This document shows, in pieces, positions 18,046 to 27,686 of a DNA stretch of 64,000 nucleotides. The position numbers were made by a program, and so were the translations under genes. The notes under the pieces were generated by a model. That model made no database searches and was not told the DNA's origin. It worked only from the letters and a program-made list of their open reading frames with translations. The stretch is from Falsihalocynthiibacter arcticus (GTDB lineage Bacteria; Pseudomonadota; Alphaproteobacteria; Rhodobacterales; Rhodobacteraceae), in contig NZ_CP014327.1 in assembly GCF_000812665.2 (NCBI RefSeq), positions 620,001 through 684,000 on the forward strand, given 5' to 3'. The stretch's first letter is position 1. Every line of letters starts with the position of its first letter.

Positions 18046-19326
18046 TTGCTCTCTCTATACCTCCTGTTCGCGCGTTTTAACGCCCCGCTATGGCGGCTCA
18101 TTTTGCGTCGACGTCTTGCCCAAGGCAAAGAAGATCCGAACCGGTTTCAGGAAAAACTAGGGCTTGGCTTAACGCCGCGCCCCAAGGGCGAAGTCATTTG
18201 GCTTCACGGAGTGAGTGTGGGCGAGAGTCTTTCGCTTCTGACCCTGTTAGCGGAACTGGGCAAAGCTATCCCTAAGGCGCATTTCGTCCTTACAACAAAC
18301 ACCCGCACGTCCTCTGACACCCTTGCGCGCATGGGGCTGCCCTCGCGGGTCATTCATCAGTTTCAACCCTGCGACAATGCTCCTGCGGTTCAACGTTTTC
18401 TTACTCACTGGCAACCAAGTGTGGCAGTATTTTCCGAGCTGGATATGTGGCCGTGCCTTTTGACAGAAACCCACAAAATGCAAATACCTATGCTGCTGAT
18501 CAATGCGCGCATGAGCGAAAGGTCCGTCCACAGAAGGAGGTTTTTGAAGGGGGTGTATCGCAAAATGGTACAGCTGTTTGATAGAATATTAACTCAAGAA
18601 GACGTTTCACGCGATAATTTCATCGCCATGGGCGCGGGGGCAAAAACCACCCAAACGACCGGCCCGTTGAAAATCGCTTCTGCCCCCTTGCCCGATCTTC
18701 CAGAGGAGCGTGCCGCGCTTGAACTCGCGATTGGAGCCCGACCACATTGGCTCGCCGCATCAACGCATCCTTCTGAGGAGGAGCGTGTCCTGAAGGCGCA
18801 TCTGATCGCGCTCAAAACGTTGCCAGATCTGCTCCTCATAATTGCGCCACGTCATCCCAAATTTGCAAACGAAACGCTCTCTATGGCACGGCCCCTCTTT
18901 ACGGGCATCGCACAGCGCAGCAAAAAAAACGCCATTCAAACCAGCACACAACTCTATCTCGCGGACACATTGGGGGAACTTGGCCTATTTTTCCGCCTCG
19001 CGCACACGGCCTTTATCGGGCACAGCCTTGTGTCACAGGACGGCCCTTTGCCGGGTAAAAACCCCTACGAAGCCCTCGCACTCGACACTTTGGTGATGCA
19101 TGGTCCTGTCTATTCCGACTTCACCTATATTTATGACAGCTTGAAAGATGCAGGCGCGACCCATCAAATTTCAGCCCCTGAGGACCTTGCCCAAGCCGTG
19201 CTCGAAGCCCAAGACCCGCAGTGGCGCACGCCATATGTAACAGCCGGAACGGCCGTGATGGACTTGGGGCAAGACGCGCTGAAAAAACCACTTGAGGCCA
19301 TTCTGAAGGCCCGAACCAGAAGCTAA
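18046..19326 (+). CDS. waaA: 3-deoxy-D-manno-octulosonic acid (Kdo) transferase
   Basis: 426 residues, normal WaaA/KdtA size. A membrane-anchor-like N-terminus is followed by the Kdo-transferase stretch EVIWLHGVSVGE, TTNTRTSSDTLARM, VFSELDMWPCLL and INARMSERS; the C-terminal GT-B half contains APRHPKFA and the conserved GHSLVSQDGPLPGKNPYEALAL. It adds Kdo to the lipid A precursor at the inner membrane. The start is a TTG at 18046 with AAAGGA eight to thirteen bases upstream; no ATG fits the family N-terminus. Confidence 0.93.
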   Translation: MLSLYLLFARFNAPLWRLILRRRLAQGKEDPNRFQEKLGLGLTPRPKGEVIWLHGVSVGESLSLLTLLAELGKAIPKAHFVLTTNTRTSSDTLARMGLPSRVIHQFQPCDNAPAVQRFLTHWQPSVAVFSELDMWPCLLTETHKMQIPMLLINARMSERSVHRRRFLKGVYRKMVQLFDRILTQEDVSRDNFIAMGAGAKTTQTTGPLKIASAPLPDLPEERAALELAIGARPHWLAASTHPSEEERVLKAHLIALKTLPDLLLIIAPRHPKFANETLSMARPLFTGIAQRSKKNAIQTSTQLYLADTLGELGLFFRLAHTAFIGHSLVSQDGPLPGKNPYEALALDTLVMHGPVYSDFTYIYDSLKDAGATHQISAPEDLAQAVLEAQDPQWRTPYVTAGTAVMDLGQDALKKPLEAILKARTRS

Positions 19327-19366
19327 GCGCCCTTTACGCACCCCCGGAAACCTGAGATACAGTACT

Positions 19367-20065
19367 ATGAACAGCGCGTATAGGACGATAGCTCGTAACT
19401 CACTTTTGTTATCGAGCATTCCCACCGACTTGGCAGATGATATCTTGAGTGACGCGAATGCGCGTTCCTTTAGCCATGGGCAGATGATTTTTTCCCACGG
19501 CGATATCGCAACCAGTATCTTCATCGTGATTGAAGGATGGGTGAAGCTTTTCCGTGTCACGCCAAATGGCGCAGAGGCGGTGATGGGCGTTTTCACGCAG
19601 GGACGAAGCTTTGGCGAAGCGGTGGCCTTTAAGGGCGACACATATCCCGTGAGCGCGGAAGCTGTTACGGATGCAAAAGTCATCCAAGTGAGCGCAAGCA
19701 AATTGCTTGATCTCATGCAGGCTCGCCCCGAAGTCTGTACCGCTGTGCTCGCGTCAACATTCGCCCATTTACATGGCCTTGTCTCACAGATTGAGCAACT
19801 CAAGGCGCAAACTGGCGCCCAACGGGTTGCGGAGTTTTTGATGTCGCTAGCTGATTGCGAACACGGAAAATGTTCGGTTACTCTGCCCTATGACAAAGCC
19901 CTGATTGCGGGTCGTTTAGGGATGAAACCCGAGAGCCTCTCGCGCGCTTTCGCAAAGCTGCGCTCTGTTGGTGTTACCGTCAATCGCAACTCAGCGGATA
20001 TCGAAAATCTGGAAGACTTGGCGGATTATGCCGAGGGCGATCCGGCCGAAGCTTGGTCAAAATAA
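19367..20065 (+). CDS. Crp/Fnr-family transcriptional regulator
   Basis: 232 residues. An N-terminal cyclic-nucleotide-binding beta roll (FSHGQMIFSHGDIATSIFIVIEGWVKLFR, GEAVAFKGDTYPVSAEA) and dimerisation helix (about 110-140) precede a C-terminal winged helix with recognition stretch IAGRLGMKPESLSRAFAKLRSVGV. No N-terminal cysteine cluster is present, so it is not an oxygen-sensing Fnr; the ligand is unknown, and members of this group include NO-responsive Dnr-like proteins. It follows waaA by 40 bases but a shared function is not implied. Confidence 0.88.
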   Translation: MNSAYRTIARNSLLLSSIPTDLADDILSDANARSFSHGQMIFSHGDIATSIFIVIEGWVKLFRVTPNGAEAVMGVFTQGRSFGEAVAFKGDTYPVSAEAVTDAKVIQVSASKLLDLMQARPEVCTAVLASTFAHLHGLVSQIEQLKAQTGAQRVAEFLMSLADCEHGKCSVTLPYDKALIAGRLGMKPESLSRAFAKLRSVGVTVNRNSADIENLEDLADYAEGDPAEAWSK

Positions 20066-20075
20066 CAGCGATCAA

Positions 20076-20105
20076 TGAGGGCAAGGAGCCTTGGCCCCCT
20101 GCCCG
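20076..20105. terminator. Possible shared terminator between convergent genes
   Basis: A GC-rich imperfect hairpin (GGGCAAGG with CCCCCTGCCC-type arms) lies between the Crp/Fnr gene and the convergent binding-protein gene. There is no strong T tract on either side, so this is a weak call made mainly from position. Confidence 0.35.
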
Positions 20106-20111
20106 TCAAAT

Positions 20112-21248
20112 TTACATTTTGCAGTCTGCTGCATAAGCATCCGAATGGTTGGTCAGGCCCGTTGCCACTATTTTATTTGTGAAAACGTCACCTTCTTGAA
20201 TGACCTCACGTACATAGATGTTCTGAATGGGGTGATGATTTGGCCCAAAAGAAAAATCGCCGCGAACGGAATCAAAATCTGCCGCTTCGAGAGCCGCTTG
20301 GAAAGCATCCGCGTCGTTGACGTCCGCTGTGGCCGCCGCAGAAATCAGGAGGTTCGCGGTATCAAACCCTTGGCTCGCATAGAGGGATGGAAGGCGACCA
20401 TACTCGGCTTGGAAGCTTTCAACGAATGCAATATTTGCTGCATTATCAATATCTTTGCTCCACTGAGAGGTGTTTTTCACACCCAGCGCAGCCGCACCAA
20501 CTGCTTGCAAAATTCCCTGATCGAAGGAAAATGCAGGACCAACGAGGGGTAAGTCCACACCACTATCTGCGTATTGTTTGAGGAAAGAAATCCCCATACC
20601 GCCCGGCAAGAAGAAATACACGTTTTCAGCGCCAGACGCCCGAATTTGCGCGATCTCGGCGGCATAATCCGTTTGGCCAAGCTTGGTATAGATTTCGCCC
20701 TTCACCTCGCCCTTGTAGAACCGTTTATAGCCTGTGAGCGCGTCTTGTCCTGCGGGGTAATTCGGCGCAAGAATGAAGCTGCTGCCATATCCAGCGTCCG
20801 TTGCGTAGGCGCCTGCGGCTTCATGTAGGTTGTCATTTTGCCATGCGACGTTGAAGTATTTAGCGTTGCATCCTTTGCCTGCAAGCGCGGATGGCCCAGC
20901 ATTTGGGGAGAGATAGAATTTGCCCTGTGCTGTCGCAGAAGGCACAACAGCCATCGCAAGATTGGACCAGATAATCCCCGTGAGGACATCGACCTTCTCG
21001 GATTGGATCATCTTGTCAGCGAGTTGCACGGCAACGTCAGGCTTTTGCTGATCATCCTCAATCACAACGTCAAAATCCACACCCGCTTGCTTCACCGCGA
21101 GCATAAATCCGTCCCGCACATCAATACCAAGCCCGGCGCCGCCACCCGAAAGAGTGGTTATCATTCCGACTTTCAGTGGTTCCGCGATTGACGCCGTTGC
21201 CAAGGCCGCAGTTCCCAATGCAAGCGCGCATGTTTTCAGAAATCCCAT
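20112..21248 (-). CDS. LivK-type periplasmic binding protein (branched-chain amino acid ABC family)
   Basis: 378 residues with a Sec signal peptide (LKTCALALGTAALATASIAE) and the periplasmic-binding-protein type I fold: MITTLSGGGAGLGIDVRDGFMLAVKQAG, DDQQKPDVAVQLADKMIQ, NYPAGQDALTGYKRFYKGEV. Such proteins capture amino acids, amides, urea or aromatic acids for Liv-type importers, but no permease or ATPase gene is adjacent, so it is an orphan here. The paired RAM-domain gene 19 bases upstream on the same strand suggests amino-acid-responsive expression. Confidence 0.88.
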   Translation of the reverse strand: MGFLKTCALALGTAALATASIAEPLKVGMITTLSGGGAGLGIDVRDGFMLAVKQAGVDFDVVIEDDQQKPDVAVQLADKMIQSEKVDVLTGIIWSNLAMAVVPSATAQGKFYLSPNAGPSALAGKGCNAKYFNVAWQNDNLHEAAGAYATDAGYGSSFILAPNYPAGQDALTGYKRFYKGEVKGEIYTKLGQTDYAAEIAQIRASGAENVYFFLPGGMGISFLKQYADSGVDLPLVGPAFSFDQGILQAVGAAALGVKNTSQWSKDIDNAANIAFVESFQAEYGRLPSLYASQGFDTANLLISAAATADVNDADAFQAALEAADFDSVRGDFSFGPNHHPIQNIYVREVIQEGDVFTNKIVATGLTNHSDAYAADCKM

Positions 21249-21267
21249 TCTAATCTCCCTGTTTTAT

Positions 21268-21504
21268 CTAAAATGCTTTAAATGTCAGCGTGGTGAGCGA
21301 GCGCTCAATACCTTCAATCGTGAGCAAATTATCATTGATAAATTTGCCGACGTCCTGCCCCTCGGGAATATAGACCTTCATCAGGAGGTCAAAGTCTCCA
21401 CTGGTCGAATAGAGTTCCGAATGGATTTCACGCAGGGTGATTTCATCGGCCACCTTATAGGTCGTGCCGGGCTTGCAGCGAATTTGGATGAAAACACAGG
21501 TCAT
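21268..21504 (-). CDS. Stand-alone Lrp/AsnC ligand-binding (RAM) domain protein
   Basis: 78 residues consisting only of the RAM domain of Lrp/AsnC regulators: FIQIRCKPGTTYKVADEI, then the STSGDFDLLMKVYIPEG strand-turn that contacts effector, and a last helix IEGIERSLTTLTF. The DNA-binding helix-turn-helix is absent. Stand-alone RAM proteins are known and can bind amino acids and form mixed oligomers with full-length Lrp. Position directly upstream of the binding-protein gene suggests the two form an operon and share a ligand (inference). Confidence 0.82.
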   Translation of the reverse strand: MTCVFIQIRCKPGTTYKVADEITLREIHSELYSTSGDFDLLMKVYIPEGQDVGKFINDNLLTIEGIERSLTTLTFKAF

Positions 21505-21702
21505 TTGAGCGTCCCTTTTCGTATAAATTCTAACGGTTGGGATACTCTATGCCGAGGGACGCGGTTATTGCCAGCCCTCAGCGCAATTTCGCGCGAAATT
21601 CTGAATGCCGAGCTTACAAATGCAAAACGCAGAACCAAAATGGCCCTGCGTTTCAATTCTTTTATTATGAAAGGGATATCCCAATCACACAAAGTTAAGT
21701 GC

Positions 21703-22344
21703 TTATTCTTCGCCTGCTTCGCCTTCGGCTTCTTCAGCCCCAGCTTCGTCAGCTTCATCATCCGCGGAACGAAGGCTCGACGGTGCTGCAAGGTTCGCAA
21801 TAACGAAATCACGATCGATTGTTGGTTTTGCACCTTTTGGAAGCTTGATGCTCGAGATTGTGATTGTGTCACCAACTTCGAGACCGGTCAGATCAACTGT
21901 CAGGCTCTCAGGAATGTCGCTCGCAGTAACTGCAAGTTCAACTTCTGGACGTACAACAGTCAATGTGCCGCCTTTTTTCAAGCCAGGGCATTCTTCATGG
22001 TTGATAAAATCAACGTGGATGAAGAGTGACACAACACTTGAACGCTTAAGGCGCATAAGGTCGAGGTGTGTTGGCAAGTCTCTTATAACATCGCGCTGAA
22101 CGTTCCGGCAGATAACGCGAACGTCGTCTTGGCCTTCAACTTTCAGGTTGAACAATGTTGAAAGGAAACGGCCCGCTTTGAGGCGCTTCAAAAGTACATT
22201 GAACGGAATGCTAATCGCTTGGGGCTCTGCGCCGCCACCGTAAACAATACCTGGTACAAGTCCTTCACGGCGTGCTTGACGAGCGGCCCCCTTGCCTGTC
22301 CCCGTACGCGCTGTGACTTCTAGGTCTGGAATTTTGCCAGCCAT
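21703..22344 (-). CDS. rplY: 50S ribosomal protein bL25 (general stress protein Ctc form)
   Basis: 213 residues: the N-terminal 5S-rRNA-binding L25 domain ([47 protein letters not shown]) followed by the Ctc beta domain and an acidic, disordered tail rich in Glu and Asp (last 25 residues). The ATG at 22344 follows AGGAGAA at a good distance; an upstream extension is out of family. In many relatives pth and ychF follow closely; here ychF is about 3.6 kb away and pth is not seen. Confidence 0.93.
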   Translation of the reverse strand: MAGKIPDLEVTARTGTGKGAARQARREGLVPGIVYGGGAEPQAISIPFNVLLKRLKAGRFLSTLFNLKVEGQDDVRVICRNVQRDVIRDLPTHLDLMRLKRSSVVSLFIHVDFINHEECPGLKKGGTLTVVRPEVELAVTASDIPESLTVDLTGLEVGDTITISSIKLPKGAKPTIDRDFVIANLAAPSSLRSADDEADEAGAEEAEGEAGEE

Positions 22345-22499
22345 AGTAATTCTCCTAAGTTTAGAGGGCCTTCCTCCAAGGGTGTAAGGCCCGATGAAGT
22401 CGCGCGTATATGGGAGAATCCCTACTATGTGAAGAGGAATATAGGATTCACTCAACTTTGCGGCTTGCTTTGGGAAAAAACCCATGCGACGCCTGCGCG

Positions 22500-23648
22500 A
22501 TGCTGTTAAAAAAATCCCTCCTTTTGTCACGCCACACTGCTCCCGCCTTTATGGCTGAGGGTTTTATTTGGGGCGTCTTCGCTGCCTATGCACCTGATAT
22601 TAAGGCGCAAATTGGGGCAAGTGATGCTGTTTTCGGTTGGGTTCTTTTATGTGGTGCCGTTGGTGCCGTTACGGCTATGTGGCTGGCGCCCATTTTTGAT
22701 CGGCTGGCAGGGCGCTATGGCATGGCAATCGGTGCTGTCCTACTTGCGCTAGCTTTTCAGTTTCCGATTCTTGTACATGGACCGATACTATTTGGGGCGT
22801 TGATGTTCTTTGTGGGTGCGTTTTCGGGCCTTCTTGACGTCGTGATGAACGCGCGGCTTTCGTTGATTGAAAGCCGCGAGCGCACGTCCTTGATGAATCT
22901 CAACCATGCCCTTTTTTCCTTCGCATACGCAGCATCCGCCATATCGGCGGGGCTTTTTCGAGATAGCGAAACTTCAATCAATATCGTGGCATTTGGGTTC
23001 TTAATCCTGATCTCAATATCCGCGCTTGGAATGATTCAACCACGTGTTTTAGCTCCCGTGCAAACATCTCAATCTGGCACAAAATCTGCGCTTGGTGTTG
23101 CCGTTTTTTGGGGCGGGCTTATTGTATTCGCCGCGTTCCTTTCAGAAAATTCCGTTGAGGGATGGTCCGCGCTCCACATCGAACGCACACTTGGCGGTGG
23201 CGCCGCCGAGGGCGCTTTTGGTCCCGCCATGCTGGGCCTCACCATGGGGTTTGGCCGCTTTGGTGGGCAAATTATCGTCTCGCGTATATCCGAGGCGCGC
23301 GTTGTTTTAATTGCGTCTCTTCTCGCAGCAGTCGGAGCGGTAATTGCCGCCGTCGCGCCCTCGCCAATCTGGGCCTATGTCGGATTTGGTTTACTTGGCC
23401 TAGGTGTATCAGTCATTGCGCCAATGGTCTTCGCTCTTGTTGGAAGACGCGTTCCCGACGAAATCCGCTCGCAAGCAATTTCTCGGGTTGCGGTCATTGG
23501 CTATCTTGGATTTTTCGTCGGACCGCCAATTGTTGGCTTCCTTGCAGGGGTTGTAGGTCTGCGTGCGTCGTTTATCTTTGTGGCGCTCGTCCTTCTCGCC
23601 ATCCCGCTTTTGCTCAACTTGCTCCGGCGGGATGCGCGGATCGATTAA
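22500..23648 (+). CDS. Major facilitator superfamily transporter
   Basis: 382 residues with about twelve membrane segments in two halves of six. The loop between helices 2 and 3 reads [11 protein letters not shown], a version of the MFS signature. It resembles YbjJ-like inner-membrane MFS proteins of unknown substrate (start [19 protein letters not shown]). The ATG at 22500 places the first helix normally; no strong ribosome-binding site is visible. Its stop codon abuts the stop codon of the convergent lldD gene with no base between. Confidence 0.8.
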   Translation: MLLKKSLLLSRHTAPAFMAEGFIWGVFAAYAPDIKAQIGASDAVFGWVLLCGAVGAVTAMWLAPIFDRLAGRYGMAIGAVLLALAFQFPILVHGPILFGALMFFVGAFSGLLDVVMNARLSLIESRERTSLMNLNHALFSFAYAASAISAGLFRDSETSINIVAFGFLILISISALGMIQPRVLAPVQTSQSGTKSALGVAVFWGGLIVFAAFLSENSVEGWSALHIERTLGGGAAEGAFGPAMLGLTMGFGRFGGQIIVSRISEARVVLIASLLAAVGAVIAAVAPSPIWAYVGFGLLGLGVSVIAPMVFALVGRRVPDEIRSQAISRVAVIGYLGFFVGPPIVGFLAGVVGLRASFIFVALVLLAIPLLLNLLRRDARID

Positions 23649-24812
23649 TTACTGCCAGTCGCCTTCGAAATTCTTGGGGATCAACAAAATATCGCGCCCA
23701 ACTTTTTCGATGTCACGGTGCCCACAGAGCGCCATGGTGTAATCCAACTCCTTATGGATCACTTCCAACGCTTTGGTGACACCCTCTTCGCCCATGGCAC
23801 CTAAGCCGTGGATATATGCACGGCCAATATAGGTGCCCTTTGCCCCCATCGCCATTGCCTTAAGAACGTCTTGGCCGCTGCGAATTCCGCTATCAATGTG
23901 CACTTCGATTTTGTCACCAACAGCATCAATGATGGCGGGCAACGAGCGAATGGACGACAGCGCACCGTCAAGTTGCCGCCCCCCGTGGTTGGACACAATG
24001 ATGGCATCCGCGCCAACTTCAAGCGCTTTGATCGCGTCCTCTGCGTCCAGAATCCCTTTCAGGATGAGCTTGCCGCCCCATTCGTCCTTCAGGCGTTTAA
24101 TTTGATTCCAATCCATGCGCGGATCAAATTGCGAATCCGCCCATTTTGAAAGGGACGCAATGTTTTCAACACCCTTGGCGTGGCCCACGATATTACGGAA
24201 TGTGTGGCGCTTGGTGCCCAACATGCCCATGCCCCACTTCCAGCGCTGAGCCAAATCGAAAATGGCTTTTGGCGTTGGTTTCGGAGGGACACTCAGCCCG
24301 TTCTTTAAATCCTTGTGGCGCTGCCCCAAAAGCTGAAGATCCAGCGTCAAGACCATGGCCGAACATTTCGCCGCCTTAGCACGCGCAATCAGGCCAGACG
24401 TAAATTCCTCGTCCCGCATCACATAAAGCTGGAACCAAAAAGGCGCTGTTGTGTTTTCAGCAATATCCTCAATCGAACAAATGGCCATCGTGGACAAAGT
24501 GAAGGGCACGCCGAATTTTTCTGCCGCCTTTGCTGCTTTGATTTCACCATCCGCACATTGCATCCCCGTCGACCCAACAGGCGCGAGCGCAACGGGCATC
24601 GAAACCTCTTGGCCGATCATTTTGGTTTTGGTGCTGCGACCTTCCATGTTCACGGCAACCCGTTGGCGCAGGCGAATTTGCGCGAAATCCGTGGTGTTTT
24701 CACGGAAGGTTTGCTCGGTCCAACTGCCACTCTCGCAATAATCATAGAACATTTTGGGAGTGCGTTTTTTGTGGAGGTCCTTGAGGTCTTGGATATTGGT
24801 GATAACGGCCAT
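23649..24812 (-). CDS. lldD: FMN-dependent alpha-hydroxy acid dehydrogenase (L-lactate dehydrogenase type)
   Basis: 387 residues of the FMN-dependent alpha-hydroxy acid oxidase/dehydrogenase family: N-terminal PKMFYDYCESGSWTEQTFREN, the FMN-site run MPVALAPVGSTGM, LYVMRDEEF, TLDLQLLGQRHKDLKNG, the catalytic base histidine with its arginine in SNHGGRQLDGA, and phosphate-binding HIDSGIRSGQDVLKAMAMGA. It oxidises L-lactate or a related 2-hydroxy acid to the keto acid. The ATG at 24812 is the family start. Whether electrons go to the respiratory chain or to O2 cannot be told from sequence alone. Confidence 0.87.
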   Translation of the reverse strand: MAVITNIQDLKDLHKKRTPKMFYDYCESGSWTEQTFRENTTDFAQIRLRQRVAVNMEGRSTKTKMIGQEVSMPVALAPVGSTGMQCADGEIKAAKAAEKFGVPFTLSTMAICSIEDIAENTTAPFWFQLYVMRDEEFTSGLIARAKAAKCSAMVLTLDLQLLGQRHKDLKNGLSVPPKPTPKAIFDLAQRWKWGMGMLGTKRHTFRNIVGHAKGVENIASLSKWADSQFDPRMDWNQIKRLKDEWGGKLILKGILDAEDAIKALEVGADAIIVSNHGGRQLDGALSSIRSLPAIIDAVGDKIEVHIDSGIRSGQDVLKAMAMGAKGTYIGRAYIHGLGAMGEEGVTKALEVIHKELDYTMALCGHRDIEKVGRDILLIPKNFEGDWQ

Positions 24813-24917
24813 TTTAGGTTGCTTTCCTCTATTTTGGTAACAACATCTTACCAATACCGCCCATATAGGGCATTTCTCTGGGCAAGACCAGAATTTTTTC
24901 AGACGGAACTATGAAAT

Positions 24918-24943
24918 GAAAACGCCCCGCACGGTGGCGAGGC
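24918..24943 (-). terminator. Rho-independent terminator after trpA
   Basis: On the minus strand GCCTCG pairs with CGGGGC (one G-U pair) and is followed by GTTTTC. It lies 30 bases past the trpA stop and before lldD, so it would end the trpA transcript. Confidence 0.55.
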
Positions 24944-24974
24944 TCAATCCATAAGGGTATATAAAACTGGGCCC

Positions 24975-25766
24975 CTAGCCGCGATGTGCGCCCTCGGCCA
25001 AACTCGCAACAAAGCTCAAAACATCCGCCACAGACTTACTCGCGCCAATTTGCGCGACAATTGCCGAACCAACCACACAGCCATCCGCTGTCCGCGCAAT
25101 ATTCTCCGCTTTTTCTGGCGTGTTAATGCCGAAGCCAACAATCACTGGAAGGTCGGTTTGGGATTTGATCCGCGCCACTTCTGGCCCAACATCGCCCACT
25201 TCGGCTTCGGCAGCGCCCGTCGTTCCGTTGACCGAAACGTAATAGACAAACCCCGATGTGTTTTGCAGAACCTTGGGCAAGCGTTTGTCGTCCGTCGTGG
25301 GCGTCGCCAGACGAATGAAGTTCATCCCAGCGGCTTGAGCGGGAATGCACAGCTCGACATCTTCTTCGGGCGGTAAATCCACCACGATCATGCCATCGAT
25401 TCCCGCAGCCTTTGCATCAACGAGGAATTTTGCGACCCCGCGACTGTAAATCGGGTTGTAATAGCCCATCAAAACGATTGGCGTGGTATCGTCGCCCTTG
25501 CGAAACTCCGTCGCCAGATCAAGTGTGCGTTGAAGGGTCATCCCTCCCGCAAGCGCGCGTTGGCCCGCCAATTGAATCGTTACCCCATCCGCCATCGGAT
25601 CGGTAAACGGCAAACCAAGCTCGATGATATCCACCCCAGCACCCGGCAAACCTTTCACGATTTCAAGGGATTCCGCATAGTTCGGATCGCCCGCCATCAC
25701 ATATGTCACAAAGGCCTTTTTGCCCGCAGCCTTGAGTTCAGCAAATTTATCGTCGATCCGTGTCAT
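24975..25766 (-). CDS. trpA: Tryptophan synthase alpha chain
   Basis: 263 residues, standard TrpA length. Family motifs: [19 protein letters not shown] (catalytic Glu is the E of [17 protein letters not shown]; catalytic Asp in [13 protein letters not shown]), [14 protein letters not shown], and the phosphate site [20 protein letters not shown]. It cleaves indole-3-glycerol phosphate to indole and glyceraldehyde 3-phosphate in complex with TrpB, which is not in the window. The ATG at 25766 has GGGAA six bases upstream; earlier in-frame starts lack this. Confidence 0.95.
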   Translation of the reverse strand: MTRIDDKFAELKAAGKKAFVTYVMAGDPNYAESLEIVKGLPGAGVDIIELGLPFTDPMADGVTIQLAGQRALAGGMTLQRTLDLATEFRKGDDTTPIVLMGYYNPIYSRGVAKFLVDAKAAGIDGMIVVDLPPEEDVELCIPAQAAGMNFIRLATPTTDDKRLPKVLQNTSGFVYYVSVNGTTGAAEAEVGDVGPEVARIKSQTDLPVIVGFGINTPEKAENIARTADGCVVGSAIVAQIGASKSVADVLSFVASLAEGAHRG

Positions 25767-25919
25767 AGCCATTCCCGATGTCATACTTATATCCAGCCCT
25801 AAGATAGGGCACATTCACGCTATGGTTTGCGGGAAAATCAGCCAGAAATCAATGCCCCGCTTGACCTCGGCCCCACATGGCCCCTACATGCGCCCCAACA
25901 TTAGCCAATGGAGTGTGTA

Positions 25920-27017
25920 ATGGGTTTCAAAATGGGTATCGTCGGAATGCCAAACGTGGGCAAATCCACCTTGTTTAACGCGCTGACAAAAACAGCCGCC
26001 GCGCAGGCCGCGAACTTCCCGTTCTGCACGATTGAGCCAAACGTTGGCGAAGTCGCAGTGCCTGACGCACGCCTTGATAAATTGGCCGCCATTGCAGGTT
26101 CAAAACAAATCATCCCAACACGCATGACCTTCGTTGACATTGCTGGCCTCGTAAAAGGCGCGTCCAAAGGCGAAGGTCTTGGCAACCAGTTCCTCGCCAA
26201 CATCCGCGAATGTGATGCCATTGCGCATGTGTTGCGGTGCTTTGAGGACGACGACATCACCCACGTCGACGGCCGCGTAAATCCTGTCGAAGACGCAGAA
26301 ACCATCGAGACCGAATTGATGTTGGCCGATATGGAAAGCATCGAGAAGCGCCTTCAAGGCCTGCAACGCAAAACGCGCAGCGGCGACAAAGACGCCATTC
26401 AACAAGAACGCTTGCTAAAAGCTGCCCTTGCCGCTCTTGAAGCGGGCAACCCTGCTCGTACCATTAGTGTCGACGAGGACGACGCGCGGGCGTGGTCCCT
26501 CCTTCAACTGCTCACATCCAAACCAATCCTGTATGTATGCAACGTGGAAGAATCCGCGGCTGCTGAGGGGAACGACTTTTCCAAACGCGTCGAGGAAATG
26601 GCTGCGGACCAGGGCGCCGCAACGGTGGTTATCTCTGCCGCGATTGAAGAGGAAATCAGCCAACTCGAAGCCGACGAAGCCGAAATGTTCCTTACAGAAA
26701 TGGGCCTAGAAGAAGCGGGCCTCGATCGCCTGATCCGGGCTGGCTACGCACTCCTCCACCTTAACACCTATTTCACCGTAGGCCCCAAAGAAGCCCGCGC
26801 ATGGACATTTCCCGCCGGAGCCACAGCCCCAAAAGCCGCCGGAGTTATTCACGGCGACTTCGAGAAAGGGTTCATTCGCGCGGAAACCATCGCATTTGAC
26901 GACTTTGTCGCGAACAATGGCGAATCTGGAGCGAAAGAAGCTGGAAAAATGCGCTCAGAGGGCAAGGCCTACCTCGTGAAAGACGGCGACGTCATGCATT
27001 TCCTCTTCAACACTTAA
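25920..27017 (+). CDS. ychF: Redox-regulated ATPase YchF (Obg-family)
   Basis: 365 residues, the usual YchF/OLA1 length. G1 is GMPNVGKST, followed by the YchF-specific [12 protein letters not shown] switch region, G3 [20 protein letters not shown], a coiled-coil insertion ([15 protein letters not shown]...), YVCNVEE in place of the NKxD guanine motif (explaining ATP preference), and a C-terminal TGS domain ending [12 protein letters not shown]. It associates with ribosomes and stress response. GGAG at 25911-25914 supports the ATG at 25920. Confidence 0.95.
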   Translation: MGFKMGIVGMPNVGKSTLFNALTKTAAAQAANFPFCTIEPNVGEVAVPDARLDKLAAIAGSKQIIPTRMTFVDIAGLVKGASKGEGLGNQFLANIRECDAIAHVLRCFEDDDITHVDGRVNPVEDAETIETELMLADMESIEKRLQGLQRKTRSGDKDAIQQERLLKAALAALEAGNPARTISVDEDDARAWSLLQLLTSKPILYVCNVEESAAAEGNDFSKRVEEMAADQGAATVVISAAIEEEISQLEADEAEMFLTEMGLEEAGLDRLIRAGYALLHLNTYFTVGPKEARAWTFPAGATAPKAAGVIHGDFEKGFIRAETIAFDDFVANNGESGAKEAGKMRSEGKAYLVKDGDVMHFLFNT

Positions 27018-27022
27018 ACAAT

Positions 27023-27089
27023 TGCCTTGGTCTATGGAGAGGTCTTCTTGCACTAGTCACGCCAGATGACCTCTCCATAGACCAAGGCA
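27023..27089. repeat. Long perfect inverted repeat after ychF
   Basis: A 22-bp left arm (27023-27044, starting TGCCTTGGTCTATGG) is matched perfectly by its complement at 27068-27089, with a 23-base loop. It begins six bases after the ychF stop codon. There is no T tract, so it may act as an RNA-stabilising 3' hairpin or factor-assisted terminator. A similar object follows the aldehyde dehydrogenase gene at 60898-60950, with unrelated sequence. Confidence 0.8.
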
Positions 27090-27596
27090 TCTAAAAAGTC
27101 ACGAGTTGATCAAGCGAGCAACACCCAAACAACGACGCTCGCATCCCCTCCTCCCTGCGGCACAATGCAATCACCGGGTGTTCCGAAGTGTAAAAGCCCT
27201 ATTTAGTCCCTATTGACCGCTACGCTGAAGGTCCCATTTAAAGCGGTCACAGAAGTTTCAGATACGGATTTGATTTACCCAATTGAAGCACTCTATTGGA
27301 AAACGAGACACAAAGACTTTCTCGAAAATAACCCATTAAGCAACTAAAACAGATCAGAAGAATTAGAAGCAAGAAGCCCTGATTTTAGTTTAAGGTGTTT
27401 ACCCATGGCCCGCTTAAGCTCCCTTGCTTCAGAGCAGAGTTTTTTGAACTCGGGCTCGCAAAAACTCGCACAATTTTTTTATTGTAGAAATAGGGCAAAA
27501 TGGGGAAAATCAACAAAAACAGGAACTTGGCTTCTTTATATTTTTTTTCGAAAAAAGGCTTGTATCTCTAGGGAGTTACGGGCTAAACCGCTCCTC
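27090..27596. other. Intergenic region upstream of tRNA-Ser, no gene seen
   Basis: About 500 bases of AT-rich sequence with several A/T homopolymer runs. A short plus-strand open frame here runs into the tRNA and is not credible. The region must contain the tRNA-Ser promoter, but no clear -35/-10 pair could be assigned. Confidence 0.5.
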
Positions 27597-27686
27597 GGAG
27601 ACGTGGCCGAGTGGTCGAAGGCGCTCCCCTGCTAAGGGAGTAACGGGGTGACTCGTTCGAGGGTTCGAATCCCTTCGTCTCCGCCA
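27597..27686 (+). tRNA. tRNA-Ser (anticodon GCT)
   Basis: The acceptor GGAGACG (27597-27603) pairs with CGTCTCC (27676-27682), followed by the discriminator G and an encoded CCA. The D-arm TGGCCGAGTGG, the anticodon stem-loop CCCCTGCTAAGGGG-like with GCT, a long class II variable arm and the T-loop GGTTCGAATCC are all visible. It reads AGC/AGT serine codons. Its 3' end is the integration site of the downstream island. Confidence 0.97.
27669..27686 (+). other. attL core of the genomic island
   Basis: The 18 bases ATCCCTTCGTCTCCGCCA form the T-arm/acceptor end of tRNA-Ser and recur identically at 39901-39918. Integration at a tRNA 3' end that keeps the tRNA intact is the classic behaviour of tyrosine-integrase islands; the intact tRNA is on this side. 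Confidence 0.9.

Noticed and set aside
27405-27635. 76-codon plus-strand frame before and into tRNA-Ser
   Set aside because: It overlaps the tRNA and reads through low-complexity A/T runs; no start signal.
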